64,000 nucleotides of DNA from contig JAVSML010024016.1 of the NCBI GenBank assembly GCA_038503035.1, positions 1,100,558 to 1,164,557 on the forward strand. Reading direction: 5' to 3'. This DNA comes from Crocodylus rhombifer. Taxonomy: Eukaryota; Chordata; Crocodylia; Crocodylidae. The notes beneath the pieces are model-generated. The model worked only from the letters and a program-made list of their open reading frames with translations, did no database searches and had not been told where the DNA came from. Positions 29,701 through 41,700 of this stretch are shown here, piece after piece. How positions within the stretch are numbered: the stretch's first letter is position 1; the number at the start of each line of letters is the position of its first letter. Both the position numbers and the translations under genes were made by a program.

Positions 29701-32700
29701 GCGGTTTCTCAGGTGTTCCCTCAGACCGACATACCCTGCATATATCTGCCGACCAAAACAAGAACCTTATTACACTTTTGTTAAATAAAAAGCCTCACAT
29801 TAATATTAAACTATATTAAGATTTCTAAACAGAAGAGTTACATTGCTATGGTCAAGGACCATGCCACATAGCAAAATAGAACTGTACCAATTTAATATGA
29901 AAGAAGCTGAACACACAGACAAGACGCATATAACACAAGAAAAAGGTTCTATGAGCAAGGGCAGAACAAATTTCTGTTCCGTCTTCCTAAGCACACCATC
30001 TGTCACACACATGAAACAAAAGTTACAATATTTTTAAAGTTCTACAATAGACTTACATATACAAGCACACAAGTGCTGGGGGTACAGACAGGCACAAGCA
30101 TCAGGATATAAAAATTTTTGTATGGCTAAAATGGCAACATGCATGTATGGGTCATTTGACAGCATACACTGATGTACCCAAAAGTTTCTGCTTCACTTGG
30201 GATTGAAAACTGAGAATGGTTTAGCTTGGGTAAAACTGTAACTAAAGCCAAGGAGGACTGGTATTTACAATGCCGGCTCTCAGGCAACCACAGAGCTAGT
30301 TGTTTGGGATACTACCCAGGGCTGTAATAAATAAATCTCTCTCACTGCTCAGGAAGAAATAATAATAATTTTAAAAAGATCACACAGCAAAGTGACAAAA
30401 AGTAGAAAGGTACCCTGGAGCAGATGGTGTGAGCAGCCAAAAGCCACTGACACTTCAGCAGTGATTGAGGGGGTTAAACTTTAAGCTGCAGCAAAAGGGT
30501 GCATGACTTCTCCATGTAGCCAACATTCAGGTACATTGAACCCAAGCTATGCCATGTGAGATTTGGAAAAGTCACTTTCCCTTTAGGAAGGCAAAATAAA
30601 ACAAGGTGCTTGTCTTGCTGAAGCAGGGAGGAAGAGGGAAGAATGGGTGCAAGTAAATACAATAACTGGTTGGATCACTGTGCTCAACAGCACTCACCAG
30701 CAGTGCAACATCTAGTTGGGAGAAGGTATCAAGTGGAGTTCCCCAGGGGTCTCTCCTGGGTCCGGTGTTAACATATATACATCTCCATTAATGATTTGAA
30801 AAACAGGGCTGAGCGAATGCTTAGCAAATCTGAGCACAACACCAGTTGACTGGAGTCACGGACACTCTGGAAAGTGGGATTAGGACCCAGAATGACATAG
30901 ATAAACTGGAGAAACGGTGGGGAAAAAAAAAAAAAGCAAGCCAAAAGGACAAATGTGCTTGGCATGAACAAATATAGACTGGGCAACATACTGATGAGAA
31001 AGATGAGGGATCACAGTGAACAGTAAGTTGAATATGAGACAATAGTGAGCTCTTTCTGGAGGGAACAAAGGGATATCCTCTTAGTCAGCCTCTGATGACT
31101 TTGTGGCACACCAACTATGTTCACAGCCCCATATTTACACCCTTCTTGACATTATTTTTAGCATCACAAAGTGCAAAGGCACTTGTTGCATGACAAATTA
31201 ATGTCTGTGCATGGTCCATGAAACGCAAGTGTCCAAGTCCCACTCATGATGACCGCAAACCTAAATCCAAAAACACGTCGAAAGCTAATACGAATAAAAT
31301 TTGCTTCAATAATAACCCAGAGCAATTATCACTACACACACGTGCGCACGCACACACAAACTGCAACTGACTTGTCTGTGGACAAACATGAACAGCATCA
31401 TCCACTCCCTTAAATAACTAAGCATTCCTTTGTCAGAAGACAGGGCTTAGTGGCACTAAATCTCAATGTTTTCTACCATCTGACGAAGTAGACTGCAGCC
31501 TATGAAAGCTCTAACAATTATTTTCAACATCCATGGACTTGAAGCACACTCCCTCATGATTTCTGTGAACAGAGTAGCACCCAATTTCATAAGCTAATTT
31601 ATATGTTACAATGCTTAGTTCCTTGCAGAGGAGACTGTCCAGGCAGTGAAGAGCCTGAGCGTAATCTTATTTGCTCATCTCTGGACATCTCACTTATTTC
31701 CCCACACCTCACAGCACCCATCAAAAGATGTGAGGGATCACCCTGGTTGAGAATCTCTGGTTTATAAATGTACTGCCCTGCCTTCTGCTTTACTTCAGGC
31801 CAGTGAATTATCAACCAAGGTGCTGCAGGAGTGGTGTCATGACAGCCTTTGATGGGTGCCAGCAGAGAGGAGATAATCAAGATATAATCACTGGCTTCAG
31901 CAAGGAAATAAGTAGCTGCTCCTCCCCCACTCACTACAGTGCAGGCTCTCCCTTGCTGGCTGCGCCTCCTCCTTCCCAGTGCCTCTTCAAACAGGTAAAC
32001 ATTGTAATAAATAAATAACTTTTTGAAGCAGGGTGCTGTTTAATTCACAAAAGTTAGAGAGAGGCCTCAAATCTAAAAAGGTTGAGAATCACTGCTTTAG
32101 ACCTGTGATTAGCTACCTTTTAAGGCTGAAGATCATATTAACACAGTTCAGATAAGAGGTGGGCCTATCATCTGCCCACCTGTTACAGCTAGCGCTCTTC
32201 CCTTTGGTGTCATGGGAAAAGCGCCCACAGCCAGCACTTTTACACATGGCAACATGGGACAGTGGCTGTGGCCAAAGGCTGCCACACTCCCATTCCCATG
32301 AGCCAGATGAAATGGCTACATGGGTCAAATCGGCCATACCCTGCTTTAGACTGACATGGCTAGCTACTTCTCTCTATTGTTTTGTAATTGAGCATCCCAA
32401 GGGGTCACAGAGAACAGTGGGGGCCAACCTTTTTGGCATGTGTCACAAGTTAGCCCCACATCCTCCTCAAGTGCTGCTCCAATCCCCTTCCTCTCCCCAA
32501 TTTGCTGCTCTGCCTTCTGCTTCCTTTCTTGCGCTTCCTGCTCAATCTGTCACGACTGCCCCTGCCACTTGTAGCACCCCTGCCACAGGTTGGCTATCCC
32601 TGATGAAAAATAAATACATAATTTTCATTATGCAAAGTTATAAAGCGGTGGTGCTCAACCTCTGGCCTGTGGGTCAAATGTGGCCTGCAGAACCAAGATA

Positions 32701-35700
32701 TCCATCCCACAGGTCTAGAGTTTTGGTGGTAGGGAAGTGGTCATCATTAATATGGCCCCCCTCCTTGTTGCCAAATTCCCAAACCCCCAACTGGAGCCAG
32801 ACCACACCTCCATCCCTCACTGTGGGACCAGGCTCAGACTGGACTGCCCCTTGCCTCCCTCCATGTGGATGGATGATACACACTGCACTGACCCCAGGCA
32901 GAGAGAACCACCACCAAGCCAACAGTCAGACCAGGTGCTGTTCATTTGGCCCACCAAGGAAAAAGGTTGAGCACCACTATTCTAAAGTATTTCTGATATA
33001 TGAGCAGAGAGGTAACAAGGAAGTTTAATGAGGCAATAGGAGCCACAGCACTTTAGATAAGCTGATGACAATCAACTTTAAATCCCCTTGTCACCTAATG
33101 TAACCAGCAGTATTGAATGCCTAATTCAGTAGTTGTCAACCGGGGCATACGTGTACCCCAAAGGGTACTTCAAAAGGTCGTAGGGGGTACACAGAATGAA
33201 TGAGAAAAAATTGGAAGTGCATATATCCATATCGGACTCGCACCGATATAAGGAAAATTGACTGTATGGGCAAATGACTTATTTTGACTGATGTGGCTGA
33301 TAAATGCTGCATGCATGCATGCAGCACGCAAGCGGCCAAGAGTGCAGCCTGGCAGCATGGAGAGCAGCTGGGTCCAGCTGGTAAGTCTGATGCAAGGGAA
33401 GGGACACCGGGGGGTGGGGAGTACAGTTCAAGGACCCAGCGGTAGGGCAAGGAGTGGGGATGGAGAATGGGACTGAACCATGCACAGGGAGGGGGCGGCA
33501 GCTCTCATCACTACACGCACCCCCAGGAGGTCATTGGGGTGCGTGCCTCTGGATCTAGGCATGAGGCAAGGATGGGCTGGGGCAGTACCAACCTGTTCCC
33601 AGTGTGGGTGTTGGGCCAGGCTGCGCTCAGGACAGGTGACGGCGGCAGCGGCACAGGAAGGAAGGGTTGGGGGGCCTACGGCAAATTCTGGAGTGGTTGC
33701 AGCCCCTCCCATGGCCCCTCTCCACCCACCCCAAGCACAGCTCACCACTGGGAAGAGTCTGGCATAGCCCCAGCCCCAAGCGGTAGCCCGCCCCGCCTTG
33801 CATGTAGAATGCTGCTGTTGCTGTGATGATCCAGAAAATATGCAAAAAGCAAGTGTTTTTTAGAGAGAGATCTTTTATTGAATGAATTGCATAGTTGCGA
33901 AGAAATATTAAACAAGTTTTCAGGCACCTGCATAAGGGCACTTCATACTCCAAGGCTTGCCCAACAACTGTTCCAAGTTATACAGGTGGTCCAATAAAAG
34001 GCATTATTAAAAGGCTGCTTCTCTCTGAAGACAGACATTTGCCTGCCACATTTTTTGGGGGAGTTCAGCCTGACTTTGTGTTCTTCACCCCAACTACAGC
34101 TGAACTAATATTAAGCACTAATATCTAGAACTAGTCTGAAATCAGCTGCACCTAGCTTAGAGTTTTATTTTATAGAAACACACTGTAAATAAAGACACTG
34201 AGACCTAGTGAACCACACCTTAGCAAAGCCAGGACACTGGGGTTTTACTCCAACTCTGCTACTAGGGATGTAAATGATTAAATGACAATTATATGTATAC
34301 CATTTCCTATGGCAGGAACCGCCCTGCCCCCTTATGTCTTCACCGTGCTCTCAGCACTGCGTGGGCCCCAGGCCACTGGTGGGGAGCTGTGGGAGGGAGA
34401 TGGCAGACATGGCTGAGTCACAAGGGCAGGGGCAGGGAATTAGTTCGGGTGGAGAGCCGCTTACCCAGTTCTGGCAAGCTGTCGAGGGCCACATGGGTAG
34501 CACTGCCCCTTCACAAGTGCCCCGCCCCCTGGTCACCATTTTGGGACCAACGTCTCAGGGCCAGCGCCAGTGGGGCCCAGAACAGGGCACAGGCTGGCAA
34601 AGGTCTGTGGAGCCAAGCTGGGCTGCACCAGCAGCAAGAGGGTGGAGCTGGCCCAGCTCCGCAGAGCCCCTGCCAGCTGGGACCCCTGTACTCCTGCCCC
34701 CCTGCTGTGGGGCCTGGTACAGGTTGGGGGGCAGCACACAGCCCCGACCCCCTTCACCGACTGGGAAGCTGGTGCGGAGCCCCTCACCTGCGCTCCCTGC
34801 TGCAGCCACTTGCGGCCCGCACGAGACTATCCTGAGCAGGCACAGGCAGCTCCATGCAGGCTGCGAGCAGCTGCAGCATGGGGTGCCAGGCATGGGGCAG
34901 GGCCACTTCTCCCCCTCCCCCCCACACTCAGCACCAGCTTGTAACCCACCCCCGCTTCCAGCCTGGGTCACATGCTGGTTCTGGGCAGCGGCGGCAGCAG
35001 CTGCTCAGCGCAGAACGAAGTGGCAGCCTCACTTGCCACACCGGGCAGTGTTTGCTCCTGCTGCCTGCTCAGAGCTTCCACACTGGGCAGCACAGAGGCG
35101 GTGGTGGCAGCCTTACCGCAGCATGAGCTCCGGGCAGGCAGCAGCAGCAAACGCTGCCCAGCATGACAAGCAGGAGGACCGCAGCTGCTGCCATCACGGC
35201 GCAGTCCCGACGGGCAAGCCCAGAACCAGTGTGGGGCCTAGACTGGCAATGGGGGCAGGTTACAAGCTAGTGCTGAGCCTGGGGAGCAAAAGCAGCCCCT
35301 CATCAACCCCGTGACCAGCGCCCCACTCTGCAGCCACTTGCAGGCCACATGGGGCTGCTTGTGCCTGCTCAGGACAGCCGCGCATGAGCTGCAAGCAGCT
35401 CTACAAGGCAGCTGCTCAGGACAGCCCCACACAGGCTGTGAGCAGCTCTACAAGGCAGCCCTGGCCACAAGGCAGGGGAGGGACCGCTTTTCCCCCTGCT
35501 CTACACCAGCTTGTCCCCTGACCCCCTCCACCTGCATTAGGGGACTATTGCACTATTTTGCCCATCCCTGCACTAGGGGATGCTGCCTAGCTGCAGAACT
35601 GTGGCTTCTCTTCACCCCTACAGGCAGCAGCTTTGGCTGCAGATCTTTCCTGCACCTGGATCTCACTGGGAAGAAGGGAAGGAGTTGCTGAACTTCCCCC

Positions 35701-38700
35701 GCCACAGGCAGTGCAGTAGGGATCCCAGGGGAAGTGTTAGGACTGCAACAGCATGATCTCACTCTGGAGCTGCTGTGCCACCGCCCATCAGGAATAGCAT
35801 GAGGTTGCACTCACTGTGCAAGGGGCCAGCAACAATCCCTCAGACCCATGGAGCCTCCTTGGGCTGAGCCAGCCATTTGCTCAGTCCCACCTCAGGTCTA
35901 AGCCAGGTCCCACATGGCCCCAGCACCATGGGTGGGAGGGGGAAGAACACAGTGTGCCCAGCAGAGTCGTCGCACTGGGATGAGACTCCCTCTTCCCACT
36001 GGGATAAGACTCCCTCTTCCCACAAGGCAAGTTGGGGAGGGTCCGGCCCAACAGTGCAGAGGAGCCATTGGGGTCCAGGCCACAGCAGCACAAACACAGC
36101 AGAAGCCACAGTGAGCCCACCGCCCTGCTCAGGCCCTACCACTGCAGGGTGGCCAGGCAGACTCACCACATGGCTGGGAGTCTTGATGCAGTGGCAGGAA
36201 TGCCCCACTTGACCCCTGTGGGGGACACAGCACTTCCGTCCCTCCCCATGGTGGCAGGACACAGGAGAGGTCCACATCTCCAGCTCTGTCCACAGCACCA
36301 GCCCCTACCTTTGGGGGCAAGGAGAAGCCACAGCTCTGCAGCTGGATAATGCCCCTAGTGGGTCAGCCATGCCTGCTGCCCTGTCCACAGCTCCCCACCA
36401 GGAGTTTGGGGCTCCACAGCACACGGTGAAGACATAACATGTAGAGCTGCTCCTGACGAAGGTCACTAAACTAGGTATGAGCCATCAGTAAACTGTTTAG
36501 CCAATATAATTGGAGGAGGTTAAATCTATCATTTTTTTAATGATATTTATATCCCTATCTACTACCACTCATTGTAGACATTTGGACAGGTCCCTTTACC
36601 TCTCTGTATCTGCTTATACCTTCAACTGCTTTTCATCTCGTCTATTTAGAGCAAGAAGTTTCTTTACTATTTGTAGGTATAGTGTCTAGTACAAATGGGC
36701 CCCCACTTTTGGTTGAGACCTCTTTAGAGGCTGTTATACAAAATAACAACAAAATAACAACACGGTAGCTTGTTCATTTAAAAAAAAAAAATACTTCCCT
36801 ACACTTGCATTTCATCTGCACTTGTTGCTCATTGTCTTTAAAATAGCATTTTAGGTCTTGGGGTTAGACCTGAACTGTAAGCCTTAAATTAACTTTGAAC
36901 ATCTCTGCTAAAGATACTATATTTTCCCTGCCATGTTCAATAGCTGCTACCAATCAAGGGACCTAAACTATGTTCTCTTTCATTTCAAACACAGAAAATT
37001 GGAGGCAACATATGCTTAAAGAGCCTTAAGGTTTAGGACAAGGCTCCCTCATCAAGGTTTGCTGCCTTTCAGGACATCTTGCATACCTGTTTGAACAGAC
37101 AGCTATGAAAAATGAGGTTAAATGAACTGGGCTTCATATGCAGTAGGAGAATTCTGTTTTGCAGAGATATACCATTTTTTGGAAGTCGGAATAAGATGCT
37201 TTAATTCTGATTATGTAACCGGCATCAGTAGTGCCCCAATCTTTGTATTACTACAGACACACAAATACACAGTAAAAAGGAACTCAGCAAGGATTATAAA
37301 AAGAAGTCAGCTTCAAATCTATTCCACCTCTTGAGAGCAGCCTCCTGGAATTAATTATGTACAGTATTGCCTATACATTGCAACAGACTGAATCATTGGT
37401 GTGTAACAAATACAGTTTTCTACTTGCAGAATACAGCTGTCATCCTCTGCTCAGTTTGTGAGCAATGGACAAAGAAAATATAAAGGTATACAACTCTCCA
37501 ATTAAAGTGTTAAACAAATAGAAAATCTGGATTTTTAATTTATCTTACCAGTGACTTCAGGCTTACTATTTTCCTATTAGGGAACAGACTCCCTTAAGCA
37601 CTTAGAAAACAGAAAATGTAGAACTATCTTTTTAAGCTACAGAAATACCATCCTCCAGCACAAATTGGAAGATACTACTAACAGTCTGAACCTTCCAAAT
37701 AGCATCTGTAATAGATGCCCATATAACTGTGATCTTCTGGTGATGGAGAAGTTCACAGAACTAGAGTTCTATAGTGAGCTGATACCATATTTACTGAAAT
37801 CCAAGATAACCTTGAATTTAAGACAGCACACCAGTAATTAGATTCTATACATGGGAAAAGTCTATAAACTAGTTATTTTCCAGGCATAGAATCTAATTAC
37901 TGAAAGGCCATCTTTAATTCATCCTCTTCCACCTCTGCATGAGGACAGGCAGCAGGGAGGCACATGGAGTGGATGTAGCAGCTTGTCCCCCTGACACCTC
38001 TGCCCTCTCTTCCCCCAGCCTCTGCTCCCCACACTCCTCCCTCTCAGCCTTACCCTTTCTCCACTCCAGCAGGCTCCATCCCTATTCTAGCTTGGGGCAC
38101 GGCCCCAGCCTAGCATCTCCCACCCCAGCAGCCATGTGAGCTTCGCACCACCGCTACAAGCTGGACTGGAGCCATGCTCAGTGCCCCAGGCTGCCGCAGG
38201 GACTGAGGCTGCCAGTGTGGAGCAAGGGTAAGTGGCAGGGAGGGAAATAAGAGGGAGGGGAAGGCAGAGGAGCAAAGGCTGCATTGTGGGAGCAGAGCGC
38301 AGAGGCAGCAGGAGAGTGGGGACAGGCAGCAGGAACCTGAGCTGTCTGTCCTCACACTCGATTCTAAGACAAAAATCTTGTTTTAAAATTGAGTAAATAC
38401 AGTAATAAGTGGGAGAAAAATTAGGAGTAAGATACACACACTAACAGTAAGTCTAGAGAGGGCAGGCACCAATTGCTTAGTGCATTTTTGGAAGTAGCTT
38501 TTAAAGAGTTATCAGCTACTAGATTTCAAATTCTAGCATGCTGTTGAGTCCAAAGTAAAGCAGTAACTGTAAGGGTGAACCATAGTTTGAAAAGCACTCA
38601 CCAATTCTTCATAAAGTGCTGTGTAAGTTTTTAAGTGTTATTAAATTTGAAACTAATGCAATTGTACTACAGAAGCACCTGTAAGATCTTTCTATACTAC

Positions 38701-41700
38701 AGGTTGTATACAGCACTGCTGCTTTTCAACATAATTACAACTCACGATTACAAATTAGGCTTCAATGCTTCAAATATTTATGTACAATTAATAGTGTGTG
38801 TGAATAAACCTACTGGCTTAAGGAAAACTACTGATGCTTAAGTGTTTACAGGACTGGAGACTTAATTGAGGCAAAACATAACACCTGTGCCAAAAAGAAA
38901 TAAACATTAAAACAAGATTCACATAATTCAAACAATATCTAGATTAAATTGTAAATCTTGACAATCTGATGTATTTTAATTTTTTTTTAATTCTTTATTA
39001 AAATAAAATCCCCTCTGATGTCTTCACATCTGTCCTCTCCCTCAGGAATAGCTACCCTGGATGGCTACATATTTTGTTCATCCCCAAACAGCAGTTACAA
39101 CTCAAGAGTTAGCACTAGTAACTCCCATGGCCGAGGGGGGGGGGGGGGGGGGGGGCAACCCGCCCCCATCCACACCGTTGCAAACCCACCCCCAACTCCA
39201 CCCACACCCCCCNNNNNNNNNNNNNNNNNNNNNNNNNNNNNNNNNNNNNNNNNNNNNNNNNNNNNNNNNNNNNNNNNNNNNNNNNNNNNNNNNNNNNNNN
39301 NNNNNNNNNNNNCCAATTCCTTTAGACAACAGACCACACCCTGCACATAACACCCTCTGCTTTTCAATGCAGCAAGGAAGCAAACAACATTTCTGACAAG
39401 CTCTGACCTGTTAGCAGAGGTTAATCCCTACACTTCACATGCAACACAGCAGAAAGTCCAATATTTTGGTTATGGGAAGTATGCTCCATTGTCACTAACT
39501 GTTGTCACTCAGGTTTGTCTATGGATTATCTGGCCCTACAAAGTCATCCCCCTTGTCTGCACAATCCCCATCCAGTTAGATTCCCACTGACATGGAACAG
39601 CTTGAAGCCCAGAACTGGTGCCATCAGAAATACAAAGGCTGTAAAAAAAAAAAAAAAAGCTCTCCTTTTAGGGAAAAAGGGTGTATTCAGCCAGATATGG
39701 TTGAAGATCAACTTTGCAGAACATTCTGAAGGAGCCTAGCTAGTGTCCCCATCTCCGTGCTACAAACAGCTTCTTTGACAGCAGACAAGTCTTGAGGGTG
39801 TTGAATCTTCTTAAAGGAAAACGCTCACCATTTGAAAGTTACCTGCTGTGAAATTCACAAGTGCTAACTTCAAGAAACAAATGTACTGACTGTCCTTCAA
39901 TAAAACTGTGGAGCCTGATAACAAATAAACCTCTAAAACAAACCAGTGCTTTGACATGCACTGTGCACATCTTACATACCAAATTCCAGGTATTTACCGG
40001 AAAGTAGAGGTACAATGATACATCAGTCCAATATCAGATCGGCACCAATATAAAAAAACATTTCTGCATCAGAAATTGGCACGATGCGGCCTGTAATTTG
40101 TCAATAAATGCCAGTCTGTGTGCACAGCTGCAGCACAGCACGTAGGCAGCGAGTAGCAGAGCCGGCAGCGTGGAGTGCTGTGTGCAGCTAGTAAGTCTAG
40201 TGTGGTGGAAGGGGAAGGGGGAGAGGGGGAAGTAGAGAGGCATGGGGGTGCAGATCAAGGCCCCCCGCAATGGGGGGGGGCAGGACAGAGGTGCGGTTTG
40301 TTCATCCCCTAACAGCAGGAGGGGAGGATCAAGGGGCACACCCCCCCCCATGCCACCAGACAAGCAAGAGACAAGCCGCACACAGCAGTGGAAGCCCCTC
40401 CCCAAGCTGCACCTGTCCCATGCCTGCCCTGGCCCACAGCTGCAGTCCACCCTGCCCCATGCAGATCCCAGGGGGCACACACTTCCCCCTGCCTCCCAGA
40501 TGAGCTGCTTGCGACTCTGTCCCTCGCCCCTCCCCACCCTGGCTGGTCAGCCCCATTCCCTCCCTCACCACAGGGGCCTTAATCTGCCCCCCTCCACACC
40601 CCTGCCACCTCATCAGACATACCAGCTGAAGAGCTGTGTACTGGAAATTGGATCAGTTTCGGCCCATATGCCTCCTTAAAAATTGGCTATTGGCATCAGC
40701 CCCAAAAACCTCTATTGGTACACCCCTACCAGAAAGGCTTTAATGATTCATCTAGCAGAGCTTGTCCACATTTTAAAAAGTTAGGCACTGCTGGTAACAG
40801 ATACCCACAAAAGCTTAAGATGAATTTCCATTGTGTATTCCCACAACTCAAAAAGCAATAGCCATAAGGAAAAAAAAGGCTTTAATTAGCCTTGGTATTA
40901 ACTGCTGAGTGTATTAAGTAGAGAAAGTAAGGAAACATTGACTTTGTATCAGTAACTAGTTTTTGGCAGAATAACAGAGTAGAGATCTACTGTGAATCAC
41001 CCACTCCCATTTCATACAGCACATGCACTCTTGTAAACAAAACAAATCCTACTGCAAATATTGGCATACTGTGCCTATTTTCCATTGTTTCTCTTTACAA
41101 ATTTAATCGAATCACATGTATCACAGCTACTCCCACAGTCTCAAAATTCAAACCCTAAGCACTGATTTAGGTAATTGAGACTGAAGCATGTTACTCCCAA
41201 TCAAGTATTTAGACCGATTTTGCAGGAATTTCAAAATCCAAAATTTTGTGACAGGTAAACTAATGGCAACAGAGCTTACAGATTTTAAAAGCAAAGTGAT
41301 ATGCACAACAGACTAGTAATTTAAATTTGTTAAATAGCTACTCAGAGGAATTTACCCACAAAAAAAAAAATCAGCAATGGTATTGTTGAAACAAGCAAAC
41401 TGCCCATCATATAAGATGGGCGGGGGGAGGTGGAAATTGGACAGGGACAGAGTGCCACCAAGTGCCCCACAATGCAGCTGCTCTGCCTTCATGCGCCCCC
41501 CATTCCCTGGTCCTCTGGCCCCATGCGCCCCCACCACCCTGCATTGCCACAGGCTCCCGGGAAGAGGAGGAGGGGAGCTTAAATGCATCAGTGGCAGCCA
41601 CCAACATCCAGTTCCCCGTGCTGCCACCAGTCTGTGTCCAGCTGCACACAACATCCCCCCCTCCCATTCCTCTCCTCCCTATCCCTCTCTGCCAACATTT

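Noticed and set aside
32159..33028. 289-codon open frame on the plus strand
   Set aside because: It crosses the ends of a bounded hAT element (32646-32979) and unrelated flanking DNA, so it is a chance frame.
34334..35314. 326-codon open frame on the plus strand
   Set aside because: It lies inside a GC-rich non-autonomous hAT copy, overlaps other long frames on both strands and has no recognisable domain.
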